Source: Platycnemis pennipes (lineage: Eukaryota > Arthropoda > Insecta > Odonata > Platycnemididae). From it: a stretch of DNA of 64,000 nucleotides. The position numbers and the translations under genes were made by a program. The notes beneath the pieces are model-generated. The model saw only the letters and a list, made by a program, of their open reading frames with translations. It was not told the origin of the DNA and did not search any database. The DNA lies in the NCBI GenBank assembly GCA_933228895.1, contig OW121848.1:135612615-135676614 (forward strand), written 5' to 3'. Shown here in pieces: positions 1 to 10,843 of this stretch. The stretch's first letter is position 1, and every line of letters begins with the position of its first letter.

Positions 1-85
1 CCAGGTTTTAATGTGAAGCCTCCAATTTCAGAGTGTGAGCAGGTTTCAAACTGGTTTTCGCTCCAATTATTTCGGTACCGATTAT

Positions 86-155
86 GTTTGGCATCGGTTC
101 CGGTTCCGGTTCTAAGCTCAAGAACCGGTGGAACCGAGAACCGAAGGACCGAACC
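86..155. repeat. GGTTCC-type short repeat with inverted arms
   Basis: The segment holds repeated CGGTTC units (95-113) followed 7 bases later by their approximate reverse complement (121-143, AGAACC/GGAACC units). It could be a degenerate hexamer repeat or the terminal part of a DNA transposon; no target duplication was seen. Confidence 0.5.
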
Positions 156-530
156 GACCCATCCCTAATCCTATCCTATATAGATATAGGATTCGATCAT
201 ATTTCAGCCAACATTTTCCACTCAAAAGGGCTCAGGTACTGGGAGTACTGGCCACCCTAATGCACACTGTTTATCTGCCTCTATTGGATAAGTCGACAGT
301 CTTTTGTTTCCGAAATCCGAGAGCGACAAATTGTGCTTAAAGATTAGCACTGCATTACCGTCGAAACAATTGTCCAGGAAAGCCTCCGCACGTGGAAACC
401 CGGTAGAGTAACCTGTGAAATATCTTCACGTAACGCTTGAACAAATTATCTCTCACAGTTATTACGAGTACCTACCTACCTACTCTTAATAAAATTTCAA
501 TGCTCCACGCACCTATTCTTTCACTTGTTC
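156..530. other. No gene seen; small hairpin
   Basis: An 8-bp perfect hairpin (173-192, ATCCTATA with a TAGA loop) is the only structure noticed. The 70-residue open frame at 128-340 runs through the repeat and has no recognisable features. Confidence 0.4.
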
Positions 531-1100
531 AGACCATCTCCACTTGTTCGTAATTCCCCTCCTGCATCCACATTTGGAACACCTTCCTCCCCCTCCCCTC
601 CCTCCCTCTCATAGTTGATCCTCCATTCCTCCTTTCTCTCCCCCTCCCTCACACCCCCCCTCCTCCACTTTTGCTCGTCCGAATAGGCCACACAGAAGGA
701 AAGAGTGGCACGCAAGATAAAAGTTTTCTTTCTCCTTTTTTTATAAAAAAAGAATAAAATGGCGACTGTATTATGGACACTAATGCACTCGGCATTTGAT
801 GAATTTTTCCCTTCTTCATGCGCGAGGGACGGAAAAGGTATTCAACATGCCAGCAATTTCGGCCGGAGGGAATTGAATTAGTACGTCTCCATTTAGGCGC
901 ATCTCGTCCTGTTTATTTTTTCCCTCCTCCTTTTCCTCGCTCTTTTTTGTGTCCCTCCCTCCCTTTCTCCGTCCCACCTCCTATTTAGCTCCCTTATTTC
1001 CCCGCGCGCGGCTTTAGCGCATGAAAGGGATCTACGCCCGACGTCATGTAATGACGCCATTTTGGCGACGGCAGGGAAAAGAGGGGGGGGGGGGGGAAAT
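530..1100. repeat. Polypyrimidine tracts and a G14 homopolymer
   Basis: Long CT-rich runs (about 540-665 and 910-980) and a run of 14 G (about 1082-1095) make this a low-complexity region. Open frames here on the minus strand are rich in E, R and G because of the repeat, and are not believed. Confidence 0.7.
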
Positions 1101-1199
1101 GTCCTTAATTTAAGAAAGTGCTCGGTGCCGGTTGTTCTCCCTCTCAATCCCGCACATATCTGTTGTATAATTTCGTGTTTCATTCTTTCCATTCCTGGC

Positions 1200-3640
1200 A
1201 CAGTGGAAATAATTCTAAATTGAGTCGGATAGTAACGAAAATGTCACACTAAGAGTGCAATTATTATGCTCGCAAATGCTTTCGCGATGAAATGTCAGGT
1301 TGAAATTGCGAAAAACCTCAAACTCTTATTGTAGCGGAAAGCTATGGAGAATTTGGAAAAATATTCTAATTTTAAATACAGCAGGCTTTATATTAATGCT
1401 GTCAAAGATATTCCGAATATTTTATTTAGATATGTTCCTAAGGCTCAAAAATAAGGTCTGGAAATCCGGATAAACGTTTTTCAAACGTTTGAAATAATAT
1501 ACATAAATCAGTTGATAAAAAGTTACTTCAGCGTCGAGAAAAATAAAATATTTTATTTTCCGTATTTTCAGACAACCTTCTGTACTACCAGTTGTCACAT
1601 CTTTCGCTTGAATCAGTCACTACAATTCACCACGTGAAATTTTATCAACTTACATGTTTGGAAATATTTGAGATTTAAAATTTACCATATGAATAAGCGA
1701 AGCTCCTTCGTAATAAATTTAAGCTCAGATGTTCAAACATCGCTTCAGGCCTACTTATATCGAAATAAGCATATTCGAATTAATTTTCTTATAGCACCTA
1801 TTGCATGCACATTGAGTGAAGTATAACGTGGATTGACCAGGATTTCAATGATCAAAGGAGAAATGGAGAATTTCAATTCTTAGCTATCAATATATCAAAC
1901 ATTCACAATACTGGTCAGGCTGAGTGAAATACTGAGTGAACATAATAATCCGATCCAGTGAAACTCCGACCAATTGGGACCAAGGCGTAAGATATCCCGA
2001 GTGAAATCTAACTTCAACTTCATGCCACAATGCTTTCATGAGGAATAAACCCTGTTCGAGGTAAAAAAAAAACTGTTTGTTTCAAATAAAAATCCCACAG
2101 GAAATATTTGTAGAATTTTTTAGCTCTCCAATTGTAGGTAATAGAGGAGAGTAGTTGTTGTCTCGGTTATCAACGTTGAGGCCAATATTTTATATTAACA
2201 TGTTCGAGCTCATGTTGTTCAATATCAAAGTATAAAATAGGTTCGATCCCTCGGATTTATTTCTGGTTAAAATAATTTAACGTAATTTCAATTTTATCAC
2301 TTCAAGTTTTACGTTAATAATCAGGCTTTCAGCCTGTCATATGTCAACCCAATGTGGGTTTGGCTTTTTCCTTTACTCGTATAGTGTGCCATCACTACGT
2401 CATCACTTTGAATCTGATCTCGCTTTCTTAGAGTTTCAGTCATAGTCATTTCTACACTCCTGTCATTTGAGTTTCCCGAGAAGGAGAACAAGTTTCTCTC
2501 AGCGAAGTTCGAATTAAGTCATACCTCTCTAGATAAAAATACTGGTGTTTTGGATACATGAGTGAGGATAAGGATGGAGAAGATGAGGTAGTTGGAAGAA
2601 AATACGAATGAAGAAGTGCTCGAACTACTGCCAACGGGGAAGGGAAAACGGGGTCGAGGATAAAATCATTTCCTGCTATTGATCTCAATTGCGTAAAGTT
2701 GCATAAGTTAATGATATTCTGCCGATACCCGGTTATTGTATAAAAACAATGCATCGTGCTGCATGTATGACAGAATGTTAATTGCTCTTCTGTTCTCAGT
2801 ACTATCATTTGCTATCACGGAGTTAATAGTTTTTAACGCCTTCCAGAAGTAATTACGTAGGATACTGTAGCACGCAACTCAGCACACGTCATTATTTTAA
2901 GCACTATGATAAGATCGATAATTAGCAATAAAATTACAACTTTTCTTCACCTTAATTTGGTATGATGTTGTTGGCTGTTGATTGCGTCCGAGCTTAGGCA
3001 CGTCATAAAATAAATATTTTGTGATATTTTATAGGATGTTAATTTTTGTTTTTTTTGTGCATTATAATTAAGTTTTACTAATGTATAAGTTATTATATTT
3101 TCTGACATTAGAATGCATCATTTAGTGACAGGCAAAAGCTAAAAATGCCTGGTGGCTAAAAATAAGGAACGTTATTGAAGGTAATAAAAGCTGTTTATGA
3201 AATGAGATGAGACCAGAAAGCGTGGAGATAAAAAAGAATAAACATATGAATGATGAAAGTTGTGAGAATGTCTGTAATAAAAGTGAATTCAGAGACAATT
3301 GATGAGAATGTAACGAGACCCCGAAAATATGAAGGAGAAAGAGGTGGCTAAGATAGAAATAGATGCAGTTTGGAGATGAAATTGGAGATAACAAGGCGGT
3401 TTGAAACCTTATAAAAATGTACTCTGGGACCTTAAATATTTCATTTTGTTAAACTGAAGTTTGGTTCTAAGATATTTATGGCATGGCAAACATAAATGTT
3501 TGAATTATCATTCATAATGATCGAAAGAATGCTATAGTTACAGTACATACTCGTGCATATTTCGTAATGTTTGGGCCCACTTTTTTGTCCAAAAGTGATC
3601 AAATTGATGCCGTGAATAGAATTCAAAATCCAAGGATTGA
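1200..3640. other. A+T-rich stretch without recognisable genes
   Basis: About 2.4 kb of A+T-rich sequence. A pol III box B-like string (GGTTCGATCCC, 2240-2250) has no convincing box A upstream. The 118-residue minus-strand frame at 2452-2808 shows no motif and no flanking splice or start context that would support it. Confidence 0.5.
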
Positions 3641-3649
3641 TACGAGTTT

Positions 3650-3850
3650 TCTGAGTCATATTGGTTCCAACTGGAGTGTCATATGGATAGCACGAGTGCA
3701 GTGTCCCATCCGTTGGATGGGACGAAAAACAATAGTCCCCTTTGCACTATATGTTGACAGCGGACTAATGCCAACGCCGGATTTCTCTCCATCCTTGCTC
3801 CGTTTCCTTAGCTATTCCTACCCCCTCAATATACCCACTCGTCCATAATG
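3650..3850 (+). mobile_element. SINE-B copy, 5'-truncated
   Basis: The segment shares body motifs with the fuller minus-strand copy at 25340-25620: a CCATCCG...TGGGACG hairpin (3704-3724), a GTCCCCTT box, then an AATGCCAACGCCGG box followed by TTTCTCTCC. The tRNA-like head is not recognisable here. The shared order of boxes in four places marks a dispersed family; SINE identity rests on the heads of the other copies. Confidence 0.6.
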
Positions 3851-4054
3851 GCGCTATTAGTCTTACTTGTCAGTCGCCTCCCCTTATGGAAACAGTCTGG
3901 GGAGTATATACACTGATACCTAACCTTAAACCTAACCGTGCCTTGTATCATTGATGTAAATTTCCAGTTAAATAATACAACGAATATAATACGAATATAA
4001 TATGAGCTAACATAAATTCATTGCCGTTTTTAAAGTGTAAAATATAATTTCTCC

Positions 4055-5360
4055 ATCATCAATATTCAGCAATCCTCAGATTGGATTGAAGCAGCTCTCC
4101 TATCAATTCTCCTATTGGCGTTATTGAAATTTAGGTTTTCCATCCATCATTTTACATCCTTCATCACTTGTTCTGTACGTATCATACGAGGCCTTCATTT
4201 GCAGTTCTTCCCGTCCACTTGTCCTTCAACGATTGTCTTATTCAGGCCATCATGTCTCATGGTGTGGCCGATTAAGTTGCCCCCTCTCCTTAGGGTATGT
4301 AAAATACTTCTTTTTACTCCCACTCTTCTAAGGACTTCCTCGACACTTACTCGGTCAATCCATTTAATTTTCATCATTCTTTTATAACTCCACACTTCGA
4401 ATGCTTCCACCCCTGACTTTTCCGCTGCTATCATTGTCCATGCTTCACTGCCAGAAAGATACATGCTCCAGATGTACGTTCTGATGAATTGTTTCCTTAC
4501 TTCTATGCTTGTATTTCCAGTTGTAAGTAGATTCTTCTTTTGATAGAATTCCCTCCTTGCCTGAGCTATTCTACTAACAACTTCTTTCTTGCTTCGTCCA
4601 TCGTCAGAACTTTTTCTCCTCCTCAAGTTTTTGTTTTCCTAGTTTAACGTTGGTTATGGCCTCTTCTCTCTTCCTGTACATATACTTGTGGATAATTCTT
4701 TGGTTATTGTAGACTCTCAATTCCTTCCAGAATTCCAAGTATTTATTTCCAATCCACGTTGTCAAAAGACTTTTCTAAATCTACAAATGCTATGATATCG
4801 CATTTTTGTATTGTACCTCTCCATTTTGGTTTGTTCTTCTCCATTCTCTTCTCTATGAACAGCCTAAGGGCCAATATCGCTTCTTTTTTACCATTACTTT
4901 TACTAAATCCGTAATGAACTTCATCCAGGAACTCCACTGCTTTTCGTTCTGTTCTTCTGTTGATGATCCTTGTTGATTATTTCTTAAGTTGAGTACATGT
5001 CACAGATAGTTTTGTAAAGATGGATTAATGTCTTCTCTCCAGCATTTTATTTGTTTCTGCAGGAGTATCATCACTTCCAGAAGCCTTATTCATCCGAAGG
5101 TCCTTACTGCAGTGCCGAATTCCGATCTTAATATTGATGCTCCTATATCATCCTTTTCGACTTCACTTTCCTCTTCGATTACTTTCGTCCTGAGATTGTT
5201 TCCGTTGTATGACTCTTCCAGGTATTCCTTCCATCTCTTCATTCTGTCTTCATTTTCAATCAAAAGCTCTCCGTTTGTGAGTGGAGATATGACACGAGTG
5301 TAAACAAATAATGAGGTTACAATCAGCGATTTTAACACACCAAATTTGCGAAGCATTCGT
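4055..5360 (-). mobile_element. Decayed non-LTR retrotransposon (LINE class 1)
   Basis: Read on the minus strand, three conceptual pieces occur in the order expected of a LINE reverse transcriptase. 5356-5090 carries the pre-RT segment (RMKRWKEYLEE, VEKDDIG, ILRSEF). 4937-4743 carries the RT segment with FLDEVHYGFSKS and AFVDLEKSFDNVDW, which includes the first catalytic aspartate. 4626-4195 carries the C-terminal segment (YIWSMYLSGSEAWT, RMMKIKWIDRVS, GHTMRHDGL). The 3' end continues with stops to about 4055 (RRAASIQSEDC, then TGATGA-type sequence). Stops and frameshifts separate the pieces, so the copy is dead. The clade was not assigned; frames of this kind are usually labelled endonuclease-reverse transcriptase in insects. 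Confidence 0.85.
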
Positions 5361-5720
5361 GTTTATACCACGTGACTCCTTGGTTACCTATTCGAGATAA
5401 TCCCGACGGTTTCAAACACAGCCCCTCTGGTGTTGGAATCAACTAGCCATGACGAAAGGCGCAAACTTCCCAAGTCGTATACGGAACCGATGTTATGTTT
5501 TCTCCGAGACACCTAAGTTGGGATTGGCATTTCACCGACAACTTTGCCGCTGCACTGACTCGAATCGGGACCAACAGGATGGGATGGCCACAACTTTACT
5601 AGGCACGACAACAATCCCCAAGAATCCCTTGTAATAAGATGAGCACCTGCCTGTCATAGATCGCATTGAAATTTTGCTCGCATCCCATCTCACGGATCGA
5701 GCAGAAAACCCGTGCATCTC
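5360..5720. other. No feature seen
   Basis: Mixed-composition sequence with only short overlapping frames on both strands; nothing recognised. Confidence 0.4.
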
Positions 5721-6030
5721 CGCGCAAAGAGATAACGGTGAGGTGGAAGTGGGGTGAGATGAGGACAATAGGGGAATAGGATGGATCTTCGTATTGGGAG
5801 GAGGGGGGCGGGGAGTTGTCGCTTGTCCGGTCAGCCGGAAACTTCCCCCGTATCTCACAAAAGGAGAGGAGTTGGTGAGGGAATGGGAAGCTTCAGACAC
5901 GTGAAGGGTGATTTCCGCGGGAGGGGCCCTGGGGCTTTCGGAGTGAGCCTGGGGCGGCGGGGGTTGCGAGACGAGAAGGCGAGGGCCGATGAGGAACATT
6001 CGTTCCCCAGGGAGAGAATGGAACATTAAG
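5720..6030. repeat. Purine-rich, GC-rich low-complexity island
   Basis: G+A-rich sequence with CpG clusters (GCGGGAGGGGCC near 5918). The 164-residue minus-strand frame across it is proline/serine-rich as expected of a polypyrimidine complement, so it is treated as a compositional artefact. Confidence 0.55.
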
Positions 6031-7180
6031 GGAAGAAGAATAGAAATTCGTTAGAAAGGAATAAAGAAAATACGTTTCTTAAACGTTCGTTCCTGCTAGA
6101 CTGTATCGCGGCCGTTTCCCTATCTGAACCCACAATCTGGAAGATCTTAGTTTTTCCATTCATGCTTCGTACGTTAACCAATGAGAGGTCTACTTTAAGG
6201 ATAAAAACAAGATTTATTAAGGGTCATTCATTAATTTCATTAGTGTTACAAACTTGATAGCAGCACTAGGTTGAGAATTGCAATCAGAACTCAGGTTAAA
6301 ATGAGTATGGAAAAGGATGGAAAAGGTATGATAAAGACAAGAGGAAGGCGAACGGGTGAGTGCTAGAGGTGGTAGGGGAGAAAAGGAAGTTGATTGAGGA
6401 AATCAAAATAAGGCAGAGGGAGTGGAGGGAGCCGGTAACAAGGAGCTAGCGTCTGTTGAAGGACGAGATAGGGTGAAGGATGTTGAATTAACCGGGCAGA
6501 GGGAGGAGAAGAACGACTGGTTTGAACATTGTAATAGGAGGTATAAAGTACATAAGTGGAACAAAAGAAGGGCATCATACGAAAGATGGTTGCCGTGTTC
6601 AGAGTATTATGTCCATCTAAATCTTTATCCCCGGTAGGTAATTAACTATAATGATAATAACAACAATTTGAGTAATGAAGGTATTCAGATTAAATTATTG
6701 TGAAATGCCTGGAATCTGGGGTCTTCCGCAGATGTCACCCTTTTACTCAGCGAACGAGGTAATTCCATAAACCAATCTGCTATCCCAGAATCATATACAT
6801 ATAAATAATCTTATATATCGACGGCGTACTATTAATGAGGCCCAAAGACGGAATTGGGCCGTTTTTCTGCAATCTTTTGATCTCTTCTTCCTGTAACAGT
6901 TTGAAAACTTCTTACCGATGGGTTGCTTGTTTATCGGACATGTCTTACTCACCATGCCTTTTGTGACAGTGACAGTAATTCATTTACTTGATCTCACGTA
7001 CGAAAGTTCACTTTGTTTGTGTTAATAGCTATTTTGGAGTAAGAATTCAGCATAAAGATAAAATTTTTCCAAGTCCAAGTCGGTGGAGTAATCCTATAAC
7101 GCCGTTCCGAGCGGTTGCTCTTGCCGGCCGTGGTTGTGAGATGATATCGTGGACAATAGCCAGAGGGGTAGGGAATGTAG
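6030..7180. other. No gene seen
   Basis: Moderately A+T-rich sequence with a purine-rich patch (6300-6440). Short frames at 6363-6637 overlap on opposite strands and show no domain. Confidence 0.4.
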
Positions 7181-7345
7181 TTTTTTTTTTTTTTTTTTTG
7201 TGCCAGGGTGGAAGGAGTGAAGGGTTATTTTGTTAGGGTGGTTAATACGTGGTGCCAGGGAGTGAAAGGTTATTTTGTTAGGGTGTTTAATAAGTTGTGC
7301 CAAGGAGTGAAAGGATATTTTGTTAAGGTGTTTAGTTTTTAGGAA
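7181..7345 (+). repeat. T19 run plus three-unit minisatellite
   Basis: A run of 19 T (7181-7199) is followed by three tandem units beginning TGCCAGG/TGCCAAGG at 7201, 7253 and 7298. Unit lengths are 52, 45 and about 44 bases. Each unit carries GGAGTGAA and ATTTTGTTAGGG/AAGG motifs. Confidence 0.8.
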
Positions 7346-7767
7346 GGATATTTAGATTGGGAGTTCATTTGGGTTGAGGATTGACTTAGGGTTGGAAGTA
7401 TTCACAGGGGGTCAATCTGGGAAAGGAGGTAGGACATTTTCGAGGGCTGCCCCGATTCTACCGCAACCAGGGTGAATTGAAGGTGGTGAAATTTGCATTA
7501 GGTAGGTAAAGGTATGAGGAGATGGAATGAGATTAGGAGAAAGGGAAATCGTAGATTGCATCGCGGCGTCCTCTTGAGTTTCTTCAGGGTTCTGCAGGTT
7601 GGTAGGCAGCATCTCTTGGACGACTGGAGCCGAAGCTGGTGTTGAGGGAAATTGACGGTGGGGAAGATGGATGGAAGGAAGGTGGGAGAGTTATATGTTG
7701 TAGAATATATTTGATCTTGAAGTAACAAGCAAGTTGTCCTGTTTTTCCACAGTTTTATTTGACATAA
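7345..7767. other. No gene seen
   Basis: Purine-leaning sequence with two short minus-strand frames (7412-7728) that overlap in different phases; nothing recognised. Confidence 0.35.
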
Positions 7768-7812
7768 AAATTATAGAAACGGGTCTTCTCTCAAGACCCG
7801 TTTCTATAATTT
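7768..7812. repeat. Perfect 20-bp hairpin
   Basis: Arms 7768-7787 and 7793-7812 are perfect reverse complements around the 5-base loop CTCTC. The arm contains GAAACGGGTCTT. It is not followed by a T run, and a bacterial-type terminator is not relevant here. It may be a tiny foldback element. Confidence 0.85.
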
Positions 7813-8195
7813 ACGTCACTTTCAAGTATATACCTACTTTTGGTACTATCCTGGTTGGATATATACCCTAACCCTCCGAGGGGATGAACGGTGTAAGAGG
7901 TTTCTTCCCTCACTGAGGATACCTATTGGACCAAAATCGTACCATAAATATTCAATTGACAATTACATAAAATATCACAATGCGTCGTGAATGTAACGAC
8001 ACAAATAAAACTGCAGACGAATGCAACAATGTATCTCTTACGTTAAGAGGATTTAGTAATTAATCCTCGGGATTGCATTTCACATTTTGACGCGTGTCTT
8101 TGACGGGAATTGCAGTTTACTTCATCATGAGGAGGAGGAAATAGGTGGGAGATAACCGTCGTCCGAGGAGGTCACCTAGGAAAGAGAGTAAAATT
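7813..8195. other. No feature seen
   Basis: A+T-rich intergenic-type sequence; no repeat family or coding frame recognised. Confidence 0.35.
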
Positions 8196-8285
8196 CATCT
8201 ACATCTACGTAATACCCTGCGAGCAACCACGAGGGTGTGTGGTAGGGGGTGAAGATCACCAAACATTCACATTGGCATGCAACTG
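8196..8285 (-). mobile_element. L2-like LINE 3' end (minus)
   Basis: The segment starts CATCTACATCTACG and runs through AATACCCTGCGAGC, CCACGAGGGTGTGTGG and a GGGGTGAAGATCACC box. This is the reverse complement of the family's 3' tail, the one attached to the reverse transcriptase frame at 41.7-43.4 kb. Confidence 0.8.
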
Positions 8286-8304
8286 GGCTACAACATGGAG
8301 ACAT

Positions 8305-8731
8305 GTTAGGAAAGGTTCCTGTTAGGTATGTATTAAGAACCCCTGCATATCATGTTAGATTTGACCATATAAATAAGATTAGAGTGCTGGATTGTCATAC
8401 CGATAGATTTACAACCTCGATAGATACCGATAGATTTTTCCTGCGTACCATAAGAGGATATAATAGGCAGAATAGTATAGGAATAGGTAGGTGAAATATT
8501 TTTAAAGTAGTCCGTAGTGGTCACTATTAGTTGCATGGTTCACTGCGTGGCTAGCATTGCATGGTGGCTCTTAGTTACAAGGCAAGAATTGCATGGCATC
8601 TATTAGTTGCATGCTTAGTGGCATGGCTTAGTAACAGTTGCATGCAAGTAGGTCTTGTTAGCTCTTAGTTGCATGTAAATATTACATGCTTGGTGATCTT
8701 CACTCCCCGTCACACTCGCGGTGGCTCGTAG
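8305..8731 (+). mobile_element. L2-like LINE C-terminus and 3' UTR (plus)
   Basis: Conceptual translation gives VLRTPAYHVRFDHINKIRV, DCHTDRFTT and FFLRTIRGYN. These align with the C-terminus of the reverse transcriptase at 41885 (ILRTPTYYGRLDHNHKVRE, CRTDRF, FFPRTIRD). The 3' UTR has many TTGCATG units (8532-8690) and ends in the family tail (CACACTCGCGGTGGCTCG). It lies head-to-head with the minus-strand tail just upstream. Confidence 0.85.
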
Positions 8732-8862
8732 ATGAAGATATGGAGCAAGTAGTGAAGGATGTGAAAGGGAAGAATTACGCAAATATGAAGAGGTTGGCCG
8801 GGAGGAGAATGCAATGGAGAGCTACGTCAAATCAATCTTATTGTCTGGTGATGATGAATGGA
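8726..8862 (+). mobile_element. LINE class 1 3' end
   Basis: Conceptual translation MEQVVKDVKGKNYANMKRL followed by GRRMQWRATSNQS matches the C-terminal end of LINE class 1 and is followed by a TGATGATGA stretch. It abuts the L2-like tail, suggesting insertion of one element next to the other. Confidence 0.8.
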
Positions 8863-8899
8863 GCTAAGACGCTTTGCGTAAGAAAATGAGGCAGCGAAT

Positions 8900-9350
8900 T
8901 CTTTTCCTGGGCTCGCATACCCTCTCCTTCCGGCCCGCCGCCGGCCGATGCGACATGGGGGACAATTAAGCAAGAGGTCGGGGGGGGAAGGGTATGGATG
9001 CTGCGAAGGTACGGGGAAGGGTATCCTGCGATGGCGCGCAGGAGTCCGCATGTGCGTGAGTGTGTGTGGTCCTTCTTGAAGGGACGGCAGAAAAGAGCCG
9101 AGAGGCCGTTCCCTTAAGGGTACGTGCGGTGGGGAGCAGAGGGAAGTGCGCTCCGAATCGATTCCCTTTCATTCTCCCACTCCCCTAAAAAAAAAAAAAA
9201 CTCTCCACTCGTAGCAGCCCTCTTGGCTCCTTTATTTATTCTTTTCCGACGGAGAAAGTCTAGCCGGCGGAGACGTCGGCCGGGAAGACGTCGCGTCCGA
9301 CGGGCGAAAACATTTTATTGGGCTAGAGGGGGGGGAGGGTCGAGATTTTC
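8900..9350. other. GC-rich, CpG-containing island
   Basis: The interval contains CCGGCCCGCCGCCGGCC near 8930, CGTCGGCCGGGAAGACGTCGC near 9273 and a G8 run. Frames here are arginine-rich and occur on both strands. It could be a regulatory island; no core promoter motif was fixed. Confidence 0.35.
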
Positions 9351-9661
9351 AGCGCACGCTTTGCCCCTGCTTCCGTGCCAAAAAACACTAAAGTTTGGCG
9401 TCTCTCTTGAACGCGCTTTTTCACGAATATGTAACTTAATTTTTACAATCAATTTTTAATTTTATGTAAACAAAAATCGAACATGGAAAATAAAATGTAT
9501 TAAAAAAAGAAAATTTCCACAAAAATACTACAAAATACAGTAGGTACCAACAAAAACTGATGTTCAAGGATTACTAACTATAGCCGCGAGTAGTCACTAA
9601 CTACAAGGATTGCTAACTAGCCACTAGAGGATAACCTTAGCGGAATCACTATCTGAAATGC

Positions 9662-9812
9662 GCAATAATAGAATTTTCACAAGTAAAATATCCACCTCAA
9701 CAGGGACTCGAACACGGGCCCCCTAAGTTTGAGCACCTGGCCGGAAATCAGAGGATTCGGGTTCAAGTCCCGGTCGAGGTGGATCTTTTCCTTGTGGAAA
9801 TTCTGTTGCTGT
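9662..9812. repeat. Foldback of two tRNA-like (box B) sequences
   Basis: The left part (9662-9722) is an imperfect reverse complement of the right part (9753-9812), arms about 55-60 bases. The right arm holds a pol III box B-like GGTTCAAGTCC followed by CGGTCGAGGTGG. The left arm holds the mirrored GGGACTCGAACACGGG. No cloverleaf with a paired acceptor stem could be built, so it is called SINE-derived rather than a tRNA gene. Confidence 0.65.
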
Positions 9813-9851
9813 AAATACTGAAGTATTATCTCGCACCCCCTGCTACATTAT

Positions 9852-9893
9852 ATCGCACCCCCAAGGGTGCGTTCGCACCCTTGGGGGTGCGAT
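9852..9893. repeat. Perfect 20-bp GC-rich hairpin
   Basis: Arms 9852-9871 and 9874-9893 are perfect reverse complements separated by TT; the arm contains CGCACCCCCAAGGGTGCG. A related CGCACCCCC string occurs just upstream at 9833. Confidence 0.9.
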
Positions 9894-9998
9894 TGTTGAG
9901 TGTGAGAAAGATTGGAAAGATCATGTGTTTCTCTTTAATATTTTTTCGCTAAATTGAAGAAATAAATATGCGGAAACTTGTCCAACGTTAGAGTGCCA
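9894..9998 (+). repeat. Direct repeat copy 1 (LTR-like)
   Basis: It shares ATTGGAAAGAT, GTGTTTCTCTT, TTTTTTCGCTAAATTGAAG and GTCCAACGTTAGAGTGCCA with the copy at 10734-10843. Confidence 0.85.
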
Positions 9999-10733
9999 AT
10001 CGGGTGGTTGTGAAACCCTGATATATGGCGAGGAAACAATCCCTGCCGCCCACCCTTGAGGTGGCTCGCTATGTCCTCTGTAGAGGTAGAATATTATGCT
10101 TTCCTCACTTCACCACCAACTCTTCCAAGTGCTCCCTTATCAAATCCATGGAGATGGTTTCAGTTTCCAAAACTACTTCAAAATATTTTCCGTAGTCTCA
10201 GTCGTACTCCGTGCCCATCGCATGAAAAATGTGAGGAGGAAGACCGGAAGATTCTGATGGGTGTTGACAGAGACAAACTCCCTGTTTTATGGTTGCAAGC
10301 GGCGTCCTTTCGAGGACATCACATGGATGATGTAGCAGTCGTGGTAGTAGTTGTCAGCCCCCCTTTCGGGAGGCGACCGACAGCTTTGGTGATTTGCACC
10401 GTTACGGAAAGAAGGGTAGGTGAGAAGAGGCAGGAGTTAGTGAGGGAAAGTGGGAAGGCGAGAAACTCGTCATCGGGAGCAGGCTTCTGAAAATCGCCAA
10501 GTGGTCCAAGGTTTGACGTCTTATCCCACGGACGGAGAGAACAAGTCGAAATGCTCTCCACGCAGCATCCAACTGGAGGCTAGTGCACTGTAAAAATTCA
10601 CACTTTGATTTTGGAATCCTCTTTAAGTTTTGTAGTAGGTATTTTGTACTCTTTAAGAGTTACTGATTTGTTAATTGTTGCTATGCTTTATCTTTGTTTG
10701 CTTGTTGGGAGGATTTTGCTTGTGGGAGAAGAT

Positions 10734-10843
10734 TGTTGAGTGTGAGAAATATTGGAAAGATTAAGTGTTTCTCTTCTGAATAATATTTTTTCGCTAAATT
10801 GAAGAAATAAATTTGTGGAAAGTTGTCCAACGTTAGAGTGCCA
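10734..10843 (+). repeat. Direct repeat copy 2 (LTR-like)
   Basis: Second copy of the repeat at 9894-9998, five bases longer owing to an insertion near 10772. Confidence 0.85.

Larger units (their letters stand above)
9894..10843 (+). mobile_element. Candidate miniature LTR element (TRIM-like)
   Basis: Two direct repeats (9894-9998, 105 bases; 10734-10843, 110 bases) of roughly 90% similarity start with TGTTGAGTG and end GAGTGCCA, the TG...CA form of LTRs. The second is preceded by the purine run GGGAGAAGA, as a polypurine tract would be. The internal ~735 bases include a 144-residue frame (10056-10490) whose start reads AMSSVEVEYYAF, reminiscent of the copia-type RNase H motif SSxExEY, but nothing further matches. 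No target duplication or primer site was found, so a simple segmental duplication is the main alternative. Confidence 0.4.

Noticed and set aside
2240..2250. Isolated box B-like GGTTCGATCCC
   Set aside because: No box A at a suitable distance and no shared body with either SINE family.
3920..3945. CCTAACCTTAAACCTAACC telomere-like string
   Set aside because: Only two or three imperfect units; no (TTAGG)n array.
5532..6026. 164-residue minus-strand open frame
   Set aside because: Proline/serine-rich translation of a purine-rich tract complement; no domain, with overlapping frames on the other strand.
9753..9790. Possible functional tRNA gene
   Set aside because: Box B is good but no acceptor or D-arm pairing can be drawn; it lies within a foldback.
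10056..10490. Copia-type RNase H gene
   Set aside because: Only one short SSVEVEY motif matches; the remaining 130 residues do not follow the family, so no gene call was made.
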